Part shown: one piece after another, positions 8,809 to 18,228 of the stretch
Numbering within the stretch: the stretch's first letter is position 1
Layout of the letters: each line of letters opens with the position of its first letter
Assembly (NCBI GenBank): GCA_963696075.1
Contig: CAVOJD010000006.1
Span: forward strand, 1-64,000
DNA: 64,000 bases
From: CAJQQK01 sp963696075
Lineage (GTDB): Bacteria; Pseudomonadota; Alphaproteobacteria; Rhizobiales; Hyphomicrobiaceae
Reading direction: 5' to 3'
Translations under genes and position numbers: made by a program
The notes under the pieces: generated by a model
The model's input: only the letters and a program-made list of their open reading frames with translations
What the model was told of the DNA's origin: nothing
Database searches by the model: none

Positions 8809-9870
8809 ATGTCCAAACTCGTGCTTGACAACGTCGTCCGCCGTTTCGGAACAACGACAGCCGTCGCGGGAGTGGATCTATCCCTCGACGAAGGGGAGTT
8901 CGTCTCGCTGCTCGGCCCGTCAGGCTGCGGCAAGACGACGACCTTGCGCATGATCGCTGGCTTCATTCCGCCGAGCGAGGGGACGATCTCGATCGAAGGC
9001 GAAGTCGTCTCGTCGCCGACCTCAGTGGTGCCACCGGAACGGCGCAACATGTCGATGATTTTCCAGAGCTATGCGATCTGGCCGAACATGACGGTCGAGC
9101 AGAACGTCGGCTTCGGACTCAAGCTGCGAAGCCTCAGTTCAGCGGAGATCGCGAAGCGGGTAAGCGAAATCCTCGAAGTCGTCCAAATGGGGCATCTCGC
9201 CAAGCGCTATCCGGCAGAACTCTCGGGCGGGCAGCAGCAACGTGTCGCGCTCGCGCGGGCGATCGTGGTCAAGCCGTCGGTTCTGCTGCTTGACGAGCCG
9301 CTGTCGAACCTTGATGCAAATCTGCGCGAGGAGATGCGCTTTGAGATCCGCCGACTACACGACGAGTTCCGCATCACCACCGTCTACGTCACGCACGACC
9401 AGGCCGAGGCGATGGTGACCTCTGACCGGGTCGCGGTGATGAACGAGGGGCGGGTCGAGCAGCTTGATGCGCCCTATGTCATCTATAACCGGCCGACGAC
9501 ACGGTTCGTCGCGGGCTTCATCGGGCGGACCAACTTTGTTGAGGCGCAGTCGGACGGGGCGCAGGTCGGGTTTGGGAGCGTGACGCTGCCTGCCGCTGCT
9601 TTCGACGCCGAGATAAAGGACGTGCGCGGTGGCGTCACCTTCTCCGTCCGCCCGCAGAGCCTGAAGCTCAGCGCGGCCGAGACAGGAGATTTCACGCTGC
9701 CGGCCCAGGTCGTCCAGCGCGCCTATCTCGGCGATGTCTGGGACTACGTCGTGCAGGCGGACGGCTCGGATTTACAATTGCGCGTGTCGGCAGCTCCCTC
9801 ACAAACGTTCGATGTCGGAGAGAACGTTTGGCTTGAACTCGATCCGACGCAGATGGCCCTTATCCGATAG
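8809..9870 (+). CDS. ABC transporter ATP-binding protein
   Basis: 353 residues from ATG 8809; the frame extends further upstream, but MSKLVLDNVVRRFG is the normal start of this family. Walker A (GPSGCGKTT), the signature LSGGQQQR, Walker B (LLLDEPLSNLD) and the switch histidine in THDQAEAM are intact. The C-terminal 120 residues form a TOBE-type regulatory domain. It energises the importer whose binding protein and fused permease are encoded just upstream (65-base gap). The FbpC/PotA-like architecture agrees with the permease type. Confidence 0.92.
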   Translation: MSKLVLDNVVRRFGTTTAVAGVDLSLDEGEFVSLLGPSGCGKTTTLRMIAGFIPPSEGTISIEGEVVSSPTSVVPPERRNMSMIFQSYAIWPNMTVEQNVGFGLKLRSLSSAEIAKRVSEILEVVQMGHLAKRYPAELSGGQQQRVALARAIVVKPSVLLLDEPLSNLDANLREEMRFEIRRLHDEFRITTVYVTHDQAEAMVTSDRVAVMNEGRVEQLDAPYVIYNRPTTRFVAGFIGRTNFVEAQSDGAQVGFGSVTLPAAAFDAEIKDVRGGVTFSVRPQSLKLSAAETGDFTLPAQVVQRAYLGDVWDYVVQADGSDLQLRVSAAPSQTFDVGENVWLELDPTQMALIR

Positions 9871-10536
9871 GCTGCAGTTGGCCCTAAGCGCCGAAGAGAA
9901 CGAAACAGGTCTTGGAGGTGAAGCGGACACAAACTTAGTGAGGTAGCGCAATTGATGGATTGTGCGCTGCAAAGAGGTGGCGATCAAGTTTCGATCTCAA
10001 CTGCCACATCACTGTTGCGCACAAGCACAGAGTTGGCAGTGGGTCATAAAGAGCCGTTCCACGCACCAGATTTGCGCCTGCACCACCTTCAACTGCAGAC
10101 ATGATCCCCGCCCATCACGGGCACGTCAATGTCAGAGTTCGCAATGGCGGCTTCTGGGATCAAGCGTCGACCGACGCTCAGATCATCCGCAAAGCAGAGA
10201 TTCCGAAAGTCGTGGCGCTTTCATCTTCCGCACCGAGATTTTCGAGTTGGTGCGGTCGCTCATCCTTCGAAAGCGGACGCCCCGCTGGTCGTAAGCCGGA
10301 CAGCCGACGGCGCGCGTGATCTTCTAAACCGGCGCTGTCGTCACAGACCGACTGTAGGGGCCACGTCGTCATGGGCCAGAAGCGGCTGACCTAGCATCGT
10401 TAATGCTGCATCGCACAAGCTTCGATGACGATACCGAGGCGCTGGTTAAGGTGCTAGTACCTCCGGGCATCAATTATCTTGTTGGCAACAATGGGAGTGT
10501 ATCGTCGATGCGATCTCCATTTCCGAAGTTGATTGG
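9871..10536. other. 666-base gap, no gene seen
   Basis: Between the ATPase gene and a small membrane-protein gene. Several short open frames exist on both strands but none has a credible start, codon bias or familiar motif. I see no strong terminator stem after the ATPase gene. It may be decayed sequence. Confidence 0.4.
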
Positions 10537-10992
10537 ATGGCGGCGTCACAGACAAGCGCAAGACATACCCATCTCATCGTGCTTACAGCATTGATGATGC
10601 TGTTTGCTGCGCGCGTCGCAGCGCAATTGCTGCAATACGTCCGGCCCGTGGATTATTTGCCGGCTTTTGAAGCTTGGCACTCTGCCACGGTGCCGTATCC
10701 GCTTCTGCTGCTTTCGCAGGTCCTTATCCTGCTGGCACAGGCGTGGAGCATCCGCGAGGTTGCCCGAGGGGCGGCGTGGAGCCGGCGTGCGGGTTGGATG
10801 CTTCTCGCCTTCGGGGCTGTCTATCTATTGAGCATGATTGGTCGAATGGCGATTGGGATCACGGATTTGAGCGGTTCCACTTGGTTTGATGCCTATCTGC
10901 CGGCTGCATTTCATATGGTTCTTGCGATATTCGTTCTAGCGATCGCCCATCTCATTCTGCGGCTCGATGCCGACGGGGCACGACAGGGGTGA
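10537..10992 (+). CDS. Small four-helix integral membrane protein, unknown function
   Basis: 151 residues with four hydrophobic stretches (LIVLTALMMLFAARVAAQLL, PYPLLLLSQVLILLAQ, AGWMLLAFGAVYLLSMIG, FHMVLAIFVLAIAHLIL). I do not recognise the family. The last 41 bases overlap the 3' end of the convergent enolase-superfamily gene, so this gene is probably genuine only if both frames are maintained; the hydrophobic periodicity supports it. The start at 10537 lacks a clear ribosome-binding site. Confidence 0.6.
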   Translation: MAASQTSARHTHLIVLTALMMLFAARVAAQLLQYVRPVDYLPAFEAWHSATVPYPLLLLSQVLILLAQAWSIREVARGAAWSRRAGWMLLAFGAVYLLSMIGRMAIGITDLSGSTWFDAYLPAAFHMVLAIFVLAIAHLILRLDADGARQG

Positions 10993-12085
10993 CTTCGGCC
11001 AGCAACTCATCAGAGGCGGTCAGCCCGAAACCCGGCGCAGCGTTTGCGTCAAAGTGAACGCGCCCCCCTTCCGTAAAGCCGATCGACGGGGCCGCAAGGT
11101 CCCTCGACAACAGCCGCGTGCCATAACCGGCCTCGAAACCGGCAAGGTCTGCGCCTGCAGCCTGGCCCGCAGCGATTGCGGCGCGCGCGAGAATACTCGT
11201 TTCGCCTACCTGGGCGCCGACAATCACCTTCATGCCCATCGCACGGGCCCGGTCGACCATGGAAAGCGTTCGTAGCAGACCTCCGTGCTTTGATACCCGA
11301 ACATTTAGGACGTAGCGGGCACCGGGCCGTAGGGCCTGCAAGTCATCAAGACGAACTGCGCTCTCATCCAGAATGACGTGAAGCCCCGTAGCGCCGCCGA
11401 CTGCTTCGAGGCCGCGCCAGTCTCTAGCGGTAACGGGCTCCTCAATCGCCCAGATGTTCTTTTGAAAGGGCGCGAGCCCAGCAATCGCATCGCGTTGCGT
11501 CCGCCAGCAGTTGTTGCCGTCGCCTCGTACAGGACCACGCCGAGAAAGCAGCGACGTCCGCCAGGTATCGCTGGCCGGGCGGCCGGAAAGCTTCACTTTG
11601 GACACCCGCATCCCGGCAAACTGGAAGAGCGCGGCTTGACCGAGAAACTTACCTGTGCTGCCGAGGCCATAGACGGCGCTCGTGTGCAATGTCAGCGGAC
11701 CAGCGGCCATGCCTAGTAGCGCTTCGACAGACTGTCTGCTCTTGCGTGCCAAAAGGTCGAGCAGGGCAAGTTCAAGTGCCCCGAATGCACTGGGGTGCAC
11801 GTCGATCCTGCCCTGCGATTGATGAACGAAGTCACGCAAATCTGCGAGACTGGTAACGTCAGGAAGTCCTCGCCGGACAAATTCCGATATTGCGCCACGT
11901 GCCGTTTCAACGGTCTCGCCCGTCACGTACTGGCGCGGACAACCCTCGCCCAAGCCTACGTTTCCGTCCTCGTCTCGCGCGATAACGAGAACATTTTCCG
12001 CAGCTGATCTCGCTTTGCTCGCATGCGCGAACTGCGTTCGGAACGGAATAGCGATGCTGGCTGTACTAAAAGCTATCAGTGACAT
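10952..12085 (-). CDS. Mandelate racemase/muconate-lactonizing (enolase superfamily) enzyme
   Basis: 377 residues. The C-terminal barrel shows a KxK pair (VSKVKLSG), metal ligands in RGDGNN, WAIEEPV and VILDES, and a second catalytic lysine in RVSKHGG, all as in the MLE/dipeptide epimerase subgroup. The GAQVGETSILARAA segment near the C-terminus is also typical. Enzymes with lysines on both faces catalyse 1,1-proton transfer (epimerisation), including L-Ala-L/D-Glu epimerases, or dehydrative cyclisation. The gene overlaps the end of the GH3-family gene by 20 bases, so it is translationally coupled to it. This suggests the substrate is the amide or acyl-amino acid made by that enzyme (inference). 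Confidence 0.85.
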   Translation of the reverse strand: MSLIAFSTASIAIPFRTQFAHASKARSAAENVLVIARDEDGNVGLGEGCPRQYVTGETVETARGAISEFVRRGLPDVTSLADLRDFVHQSQGRIDVHPSAFGALELALLDLLARKSRQSVEALLGMAAGPLTLHTSAVYGLGSTGKFLGQAALFQFAGMRVSKVKLSGRPASDTWRTSLLSRRGPVRGDGNNCWRTQRDAIAGLAPFQKNIWAIEEPVTARDWRGLEAVGGATGLHVILDESAVRLDDLQALRPGARYVLNVRVSKHGGLLRTLSMVDRARAMGMKVIVGAQVGETSILARAAIAAGQAAGADLAGFEAGYGTRLLSRDLAAPSIGFTEGGRVHFDANAAPGFGLTASDELLAEVTPVVPRRHRAAE

Positions 12086-13787
12086 GGTCGCTGCTGTGAT
12101 GATCGGTTCCGATGCAAAATGCGGCCAGATCGAAATCCAGTTCCGCAGCGAACTGTAACGTCAAAACCTTCAGCTGCGCTTCGCGCTGACCCTTGGCAAC
12201 AAGGTGCCTCTGGTAGGAGGCTCCCGATCCCGGCTTGAGCAGGAAAGCTTCCACGCCAGCCAGCCGGCCGCTGGCGCGTTTGGCGGCGTACTCGATATTC
12301 AGATCCTTCAACGCGCGATCAAGTTGGGCACCGAACCGGCGCATATCTGGACGGCAGCCGGGTTCAAATTCCACGTAGCACCGATAGCGCTGGCTTTCGA
12401 CGTCGGCCACCATCAAATGAAAGGTCGCGCTTGCGCCCGACTCATCGAACGACCGGCGCATTGCTTCGTTGACCTGATCTTCCGACAGCTTCTCGCCGGT
12501 GATGTTCGTCACACCGCGCCCCTTACGCACAAACGAAAAGGTTGGTGTTCGGCCGATGCGTCCATTCACTCGGACCACGTCGTTCATGTGGTAACGGACT
12601 AGCCCGGCCGCCGTGGTGACGACGATATGGTATTCACCGCCCTCTTCGATCTCATGGAGAAGTCTCGTACGGCGGCCGCCAGTATCCCATTCGTCGACCG
12701 GGACGAACTCAAAAAAGACCTCTGTGAGCAATGGCAGCCCCAAGTTGTGCGCGGCATCAATGATGATCGTGCCGCGCACTTCGCTCGCGACATACCCGGC
12801 ATCGATCATTTGTGCATCGGGCGGGAGCAGCTTTGCGACACGCGACGCAGCAACCTGGCAGCTGCCGCCAAGCCAGGTCATCACCGAGCGCAATCCGGGC
12901 CACAGCACTGCAAGGTCCAAATCCCCCGTTCGGCCGGACCATCCTCTCAATTCGGCTGCGCGATTCAAATCCGCGGGCAAGCGCTCGTTGATCCGACGCT
13001 TCACGTCGTCGGGCAATCCCCGCGCCAACTCTGTGCCTGGTGATGTCATATCGGTCACGATCTCAGGCAGATCAGTCCGGATTTGATCGAGAAGACGCAG
13101 AATTGACGAGGGGTTCGCAGTCGCAAGCGCTGTAACATCGGGTGATTGGGCTGCCATCCGGGCGATCAACCGATATTTGAGCTCGTAGTCGCGGACAGCA
13201 TTGACCTCCGGCGGCAGCACATACTTCGATCTCAGTGCCCACGGCATGGTCTCGTAGATGAGACCGGTTGCCGATCCGACGGGCGTTCCGTCCGACAGAT
13301 GGTCCTCGCAGCGTGCGCCGCTGATCGCTAGAATGCGACCGGTGAATGCACGAAATGCTTTGTGTTGGACAAACGCCATCGCGCGCTGCGCCCGCTTCAG
13401 TTGACGCACAACATCGGCCGTAACGGGGATGAGCTTGGGGCGTCCGGTTGTACCGCTCGTCTGAGCATACATCAGAGCCGGCTCGGCGGAGACGACGCAG
13501 GCGCCGGTCATCGCCTGGCGCTCGATATGAGGCCGAAGATCCTCAAAAGTCTGGATGGGAAGTTCGCAACGAAACCTGTCTGGCTCGGAGATGCGGCCGA
13601 AGCCATTCTGGCGGCCGAGTTCCGTATGGCGTAGCCGGCGCAGAATTCTTCGCAGGGCATCGTGCTGCGCCGATGCCGGATTTTCGGCCGCACGCAGCAA
13701 TCTTGCATGCTCCGCCCGCCCCAGGGTTTCCATTCCCACGCGCAGCAGAGCATCCGCGATCAGATTACGCACCATCCGACTTCCCAT
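12066..13787 (-). CDS. GH3-family acyl-adenylating enzyme (acyl-acid amido synthetase-like)
   Basis: 573 residues from ATG 13787 (ATG 13775, preceded by GGGAAG, is an alternative). The ATP-binding motif MYAQTSGTTGRPKLIPVT, then YVASEVRGTI and the hinge region VRYHMNDVVRVNGR followed by FVRKGRGVTNITGEKLSE are signatures of the GH3 fold. Plant GH3 proteins adenylate a carboxylic acid and transfer it to an amino acid; bacterial members are mostly uncharacterised. It overlaps both neighbours, a membrane hydroxylase upstream and an enolase-superfamily enzyme downstream, forming a tight three-gene operon. An acyl-amino-acid synthetase role is likely; the acid is unknown. Confidence 0.85.
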   Translation of the reverse strand: MGSRMVRNLIADALLRVGMETLGRAEHARLLRAAENPASAQHDALRRILRRLRHTELGRQNGFGRISEPDRFRCELPIQTFEDLRPHIERQAMTGACVVSAEPALMYAQTSGTTGRPKLIPVTADVVRQLKRAQRAMAFVQHKAFRAFTGRILAISGARCEDHLSDGTPVGSATGLIYETMPWALRSKYVLPPEVNAVRDYELKYRLIARMAAQSPDVTALATANPSSILRLLDQIRTDLPEIVTDMTSPGTELARGLPDDVKRRINERLPADLNRAAELRGWSGRTGDLDLAVLWPGLRSVMTWLGGSCQVAASRVAKLLPPDAQMIDAGYVASEVRGTIIIDAAHNLGLPLLTEVFFEFVPVDEWDTGGRRTRLLHEIEEGGEYHIVVTTAAGLVRYHMNDVVRVNGRIGRTPTFSFVRKGRGVTNITGEKLSEDQVNEAMRRSFDESGASATFHLMVADVESQRYRCYVEFEPGCRPDMRRFGAQLDRALKDLNIEYAAKRASGRLAGVEAFLLKPGSGASYQRHLVAKGQREAQLKVLTLQFAAELDFDLAAFCIGTDHHSSDHVTDSF

Positions 13788-14694
13788 ATGAGCGAAACGG
13801 CGCAAGCAACTGGCCGAGGAAGTTGCGCGGATAATCCCGCTCAAGGAGCCCTGTCCGCTCGACCACACGATCTCCTGGACGGAAGTAAGTGCCAAACAAT
13901 AAGTCCCAGACGACGAAGCTGTGCGCGTAATTTGCGTTCGATTCGCTGATTTTTTCGGAGTGATGCCACCGGTGCAATTCCGGCCCGCTCACTACATAGT
14001 TGAGCCATCCCAGGCGCACATCGCAGTTTGAATGTTGGAAAAGCCCACTCATGGCATAGAATACGAAATAGAAGGCGAGAGCCTCAGGTCCTATCCCGAT
14101 CAGCATGAATGGCAACGTATCGGCAAGAAACTGCAGCGCCTTTTCGAATGGGTGAAAGCGGAACACGTTCGTCGTGTAAAGTTTCTCCGGTTGATGATGC
14201 ACGGCATGTAGCTTCCAGAGCCAATCAAAGGTGTGCGCAAACCGATGCAGCCAGTAGCGGAAGAAATCGCCGACAATGATTTTGAGCGCGAGTTGTGCAA
14301 GGATCGGCCAGGTTCCCGGCCAGATGTCGAACAGCACGATGCTGCGACCCAATTGGTCCTGGATCAGCCAGAGCGTTGCCCAGACCAGCGATAGGGGAAG
14401 GACCACCTGTACCGCGCCAAGGTAGAGTACGTCATTTAAGAAGTCGATTTTCCTCGGCATCCAGTCGGTTCTGTATGGCAGCAATTGCTCTGCCAAGAGA
14501 ACCGCCGGACCGAACAGCGCGATGACGAGATAGGGCGCCCAGCTTACCGGCGCTCCGAGGGACATGAGTCCCCATAGCCCAGCCAGCGAGCCAATCATCA
14601 ACACTGGATAAACCAGCCATTGCGCGGCTTCGCGCGATGGGTTGGTGCCGATGGCAGGCTGGGCCAGGACAGAGCCGACTTTGTGCGATGACAT
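13765..14694 (-). CDS. Sterol desaturase / fatty acid hydroxylase family protein
   Basis: 309 residues with several membrane helices and the three histidine clusters that bind the di-iron centre: HRFAH, HAVHH and HRWHH. Family members hydroxylate or desaturate sterols, fatty acids, sphingoid bases or ether lipids at the inner membrane using O2. I chose ATG 14694 (GAGAG upstream) over the TTG at 14706. The gene's end overlaps the GH3 gene start by 23 bases, so the oxidised lipid or acid is a plausible substrate for that enzyme. It begins a minus-strand operon divergent from the CocE-type hydrolase. Confidence 0.88.
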   Translation of the reverse strand: MSSHKVGSVLAQPAIGTNPSREAAQWLVYPVLMIGSLAGLWGLMSLGAPVSWAPYLVIALFGPAVLLAEQLLPYRTDWMPRKIDFLNDVLYLGAVQVVLPLSLVWATLWLIQDQLGRSIVLFDIWPGTWPILAQLALKIIVGDFFRYWLHRFAHTFDWLWKLHAVHHQPEKLYTTNVFRFHPFEKALQFLADTLPFMLIGIGPEALAFYFVFYAMSGLFQHSNCDVRLGWLNYVVSGPELHRWHHSEKISESNANYAHSFVVWDLLFGTYFRPGDRVVERTGLLERDYPRNFLGQLLAPFRSYGKSDGA

Positions 14695-14815
14695 TTTAGC
14701 TCTCAAAATAAGGCTTTCTATACACCGGTCGGGCAGAGTGCTGATCGGCAGTATCTGAACACTGACATCAAGAGTTAAAAATCGCGTTACAGTGAATCCA
14801 ATTTGAGGTTTTCAA

Positions 14816-16612
14816 GTGGTAAAGAAAGTACTGATCGCAGTAACATTTCTAATCGCTTCAGCAGGGTTTTATCTCTGGTCCGCTCGCTATGATCTAACGG
14901 CCAAGTTCGCACTTGAAAACGGCGCGACGCGGCCCGTCACCAACAGCGTTTGCCGTCTACCAAGAGCCAGCATGACCACATCGGACGGAACCGTGCTGCG
15001 CGCGGATATTTATCGCCCTTGCGGAAGTGCGGGCGCTCCGACGATCCTTGTGCGATTTCCCTATGTTCGCGGCCACGCATTCAAGCTCCTGACCTGGCAG
15101 TACGAACTCGGGGTCGGCGGAATCGCGCATTTCTTCGCATCAAGGGGCTACAACGTCGTCGTGCAAGGCACGCGCGGGCGGTATCACTCTGATGGCCAGT
15201 TCTATCCTCTCAAACATGAGCGCCAGGATGGACTAGAAACGCTGGCATGGATGAAGCAACAGCCTTGGTTCGACGGTCGTTTCGCCATGTGGGGCGGATC
15301 TGCATTCGGGCATACTCAATGGGCCGTGGCAGATGCCCGCGATCCCAAGCCCGGCGCGCTCAACATCCACATTGCGAGCACGAGCTTCCGAAGGGCTTTC
15401 CGTCCTGGCGGCGCGTTCGCGCTCGAGTCCACACTGTATTGGGCCCTCCGCAGCCACGGCTCATTCGATGTGATCCCGCCAGTCGAACAGATCGATGCAG
15501 CGGTCGCCGGCTGGCCGCTCATCGAGGCCGATGACCGGGCAGGCAAAAACATCGCCTTCTTCGACGACTGGTTGAAACACAAGGAGTTCGGCCCCTATTG
15601 GCGTGAAATCGATGGAAAGGATCGTGCTTCGCAAACCGACGCTCCGGTTCTTTTGATGGCTGGCTGGTCCGACCTCTTTCTTCCGACCATGCTCAAGGAC
15701 TTTCTGGACCTGCGCTCTGAAACGAGTTCGAGGGCGGCCCAACGTAGCCGGCTCGTTATCGGACCGTGGGTGCATGCCGGGGAGGTGGCGCTACCGGATG
15801 GGGCTTTGCCGCCCGCGTATCGGCCGGCGAGCGTCAACTACAGTTTGCCTTGGTTCGACCACCACCTGCTGGGAAAGCCGCTGGCTAAGGAACTCGACGC
15901 GCCCATCCTGCTCTATGTCCGCGGCGAGAACACGTGGCGCAAGGAGCACGAATGGCCACTCCAGCGTGCCCGGAACACGGCCCTATACTTGCGTTCTGAT
16001 CGCAGAAACGGCGCGACAGGTCTGTCATTTGATCCCCCGACTGGAGTGGGGGGCGGCATGAGCTTCACCTACGATCCGCGCAATCCTGTGCCGTCGCGCG
16101 GTGGGGCCATGCTCGGCTTGCGCGCAGGCATCAAGGTTCAGAACGATATCATCGACCGCGCCGACACGCTGTACTTCACGTCGAACCCGTTGAGCCAGGA
16201 CGTTGAAATGACCGGTCCCGTAAGCGCGGTCCTGCATGTTACGACCGATGCACCCAATACGGACTTCTTCGTGAAGCTCCTCGACGTTCAACCGGACGGG
16301 AAAGTTTACAACGTGACCTCGGGCATCCTGCGACGCGACTATCCGAAAAGTAGCCAAGCGGGGCCAGAAAAGATCACGGTTGAACTCTGGCCGACCAGCA
16401 TGGTTTTCAAGAAGGGGCATCGAATAGCTGTAATGATCACGAGCAGCGACTTTCCGCGTTTCGATCGCAATCCGAACACGGGGGGGGACATTGCGACGGA
16501 AACCGAGCCGCGTCCGGCGCACCAAACCGTATTCATTGGGAAGGCAACACCCTCGCGACTGATCGTTCCGATAGTGCCACGATCCGACGGCAGACTGGCT
16601 CGGACCCCGTAG
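14816..16612 (+). CDS. CocE/NonD family (X-Pro dipeptidyl-peptidase S15-like) hydrolase
   Basis: 598 residues starting at GTG 14816 (GAGG upstream). Residues 5-22 form a signal anchor (VLIAVTFLIASAGFYLW), so the enzyme is exported or membrane-tethered. An alpha/beta hydrolase domain follows with LRADIYRP, VQGTRGRYHSDG and the nucleophile elbow WGGSAFG. The C-terminal third is the jelly-roll domain of this family (VEMTGPVSAVLHVTTDAPNTDF). Members cleave esters (cocaine esterase), glutaryl-amides or X-Pro peptides. It is transcribed away from the GH3 operon from a 120-base shared intergenic region and might cleave the extracytoplasmic product of that operon; this is inference. Confidence 0.88.
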   Translation: MVKKVLIAVTFLIASAGFYLWSARYDLTAKFALENGATRPVTNSVCRLPRASMTTSDGTVLRADIYRPCGSAGAPTILVRFPYVRGHAFKLLTWQYELGVGGIAHFFASRGYNVVVQGTRGRYHSDGQFYPLKHERQDGLETLAWMKQQPWFDGRFAMWGGSAFGHTQWAVADARDPKPGALNIHIASTSFRRAFRPGGAFALESTLYWALRSHGSFDVIPPVEQIDAAVAGWPLIEADDRAGKNIAFFDDWLKHKEFGPYWREIDGKDRASQTDAPVLLMAGWSDLFLPTMLKDFLDLRSETSSRAAQRSRLVIGPWVHAGEVALPDGALPPAYRPASVNYSLPWFDHHLLGKPLAKELDAPILLYVRGENTWRKEHEWPLQRARNTALYLRSDRRNGATGLSFDPPTGVGGGMSFTYDPRNPVPSRGGAMLGLRAGIKVQNDIIDRADTLYFTSNPLSQDVEMTGPVSAVLHVTTDAPNTDFFVKLLDVQPDGKVYNVTSGILRRDYPKSSQAGPEKITVELWPTSMVFKKGHRIAVMITSSDFPRFDRNPNTGGDIATETEPRPAHQTVFIGKATPSRLIVPIVPRSDGRLARTP

Positions 16613-16956
16613 AGATCCCTGCCCGTATTAGGATCGTCGGTTGCTCACAGCGCCTTCTTGAAGAGCGGCCAATGTTGCACTTGCTCAAGTCGACTTCTGC
16701 CTTGGGGTCATTCGCGAGTTGCTGTCGACGACATATGGACGAACCGGTCCGAAACCCGACATCCAATCAAGCCCTTGGGCCTTGCCAGCATCGTCTAACG
16801 TCTCCGATCGTCGGCATCGGTCCCCAGCCTGACGCGGGGGCTGAGACACCGGGTCATGTTGCTCCCGCGCGCCAGTGCCCGGAACGTCATCTGGCTGTCG
16901 CAACCGGGCGCTAGCCTCGAAAACGGGAATCTCAAAACGGAGCCGGGCCACCGATC
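16613..16956. other. 344-base gap, no gene seen
   Basis: Between the CocE-type hydrolase and the HD-domain phosphonate gene. Open frames on both strands are short and show no motifs. A promoter for the phosphonate oxygenase gene should lie here but I cannot identify -35/-10 elements or a Pho box. Confidence 0.4.
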
Positions 16957-17505
16957 ATGTCCATCGTCAACCAGATCCTGGAAACCCTCGAACGGGAAGG
17001 CGGCGCCATGTATGGCGGGGAAGCCGTTACCCAGCTCCAGCATGCGCTCCAGTGCGCGACGCTGGCCCGCGACGGCGGTCACGATGCCCATCTGGTGACA
17101 GCAGCTCTGCTGCACGACTACGGCCATCTCATCAACGAAGATGACAGTCAGGCCGCCTCACGCGGGATCGATCAGGAGCATGAAGACGTGGCGGCCAACT
17201 ATCTGGCGGCGTGGTTTCCCGAGGCGGTGACGGAACCGATTCGAATGCACGTTCCAGCCAAGCGCTATCTTTGTGCCGTGGATCCAGATTATTTCGACAC
17301 GCTTTCCCCGGCATCCGTCCAGTCCCTTGAAGTTCAGGGTGGCATTTTTACCCAGGCGGAGGCGGAGACGTTCATCGCCCGGCCGTTCGCAAAACAAGCC
17401 GTACTGCTGCGGCAATGGGACGACATGGCGAAGGACACGGCCGCTGAGACAGCGCCGGCCGAGGATTTTCGAGGCGACATCGAACGCGCGCTGCGCCCGG
17501 CCTGA
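16957..17505 (+). CDS. phnZ: PhnZ-like HD-domain oxygenase, phosphonate degradation-associated
   Basis: 182 residues. HD-fold metal ligands are visible: H29, the HD pair H53-D54 in LLHDYGH, and H75 in IDQEHED. This matches the phosphonate-associated HDIG family that contains PhnZ, a mixed-valent di-iron oxygenase cleaving (R)-2-amino-1-hydroxyethylphosphonate to glycine and phosphate. The PhnZ reaction requires a hydroxylase partner, PhnY; no such gene is in this window. It is convergent with phnN, 81 bases away, at the distal end of the C-P lyase operon. Assignment to the family is firm, the exact substrate less so. Confidence 0.8.
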   Translation: MSIVNQILETLEREGGAMYGGEAVTQLQHALQCATLARDGGHDAHLVTAALLHDYGHLINEDDSQAASRGIDQEHEDVAANYLAAWFPEAVTEPIRMHVPAKRYLCAVDPDYFDTLSPASVQSLEVQGGIFTQAEAETFIARPFAKQAVLLRQWDDMAKDTAAETAPAEDFRGDIERALRPA

Positions 17506-17586
17506 GCGGACACTTCGGTCTTTTAAGCTGGTGTAAAGAGCCAATAGAGCGTGTCGCGAGATTTCGCGGGCTCTGACGAGGTCCGC

Positions 17587-18228
17587 TCAACCGCTGGTCA
17601 GCCGCTCGTGAACGGATGTGGCCGCGGCAAAGTTCAGGATCTCGACGAGCTTGGCGATGCCCTCTTCAGGCGCGCCGCTATTGTCGATCACATAGTCGGC
17701 CACGGCTGGATCAAAACCCGATAGGGTTCGCGCCATGCGCGCGCCGATTTCGCGGTCGGTCTCGCGGCCTCTTTCTGCCAGGCGTCGCGCCCGGATTTCC
17801 GGTGGGCACGTCACGTTGACGACGAAGACGCGGGCAAAGGTGGCGCGCGCTTTCTCAACCACTGTTCGCGACACGTTGACGACCACGACACCGCCCGATG
17901 CAAGATGCGGCACGATCGAAATCGGGATTCCATACCGGGTGCCATGCGCCGACCATTGAATCGCAAAGGCGGGGCCGCTGGGGCCATCCTCGAATGCGCT
18001 CGAGGACACCGGAATGAAATCCTCCGACGCGTGCGCGGCGCGGTCGATGGCGCGTCTCGGAAAGTGGAACGGCGATGGGGCGTCAGGACGGAGCACAATC
18101 CGCCTCGCCCCATCGATCAGCGTATCTTTGCCGGCACCGCTCGGCCCGACGATCAGAACAAGCGTTCCAGGGTGATCACCTGCCTCACCCGCCAGGTCGC
18201 TGTCATTCGATGGCGCCTCAGATGACAC
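17587..18228 (-). CDS. phnN: Ribose 1,5-bisphosphate phosphokinase PhnN
   Basis: 213 residues from the GTG at 18228, which overlaps the phnM stop by 11 bases and has GAGGG upstream; the open frame continues to 18366 but inside phnM. Walker A GPSGAGKDT, a guanylate-kinase-like fold and YGIPISIVPHLASGGVVVVN match PhnN. It phosphorylates ribose 1,5-bisphosphate to PRPP, the salvage step after C-P lyase and PhnP. Last gene of phnGHIJKLMN, translationally coupled to phnM. Confidence 0.93.
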   Translation of the reverse strand: MSSEAPSNDSDLAGEAGDHPGTLVLIVGPSGAGKDTLIDGARRIVLRPDAPSPFHFPRRAIDRAAHASEDFIPVSSSAFEDGPSGPAFAIQWSAHGTRYGIPISIVPHLASGGVVVVNVSRTVVEKARATFARVFVVNVTCPPEIRARRLAERGRETDREIGARMARTLSGFDPAVADYVIDNSGAPEEGIAKLVEILNFAAATSVHERLTSG

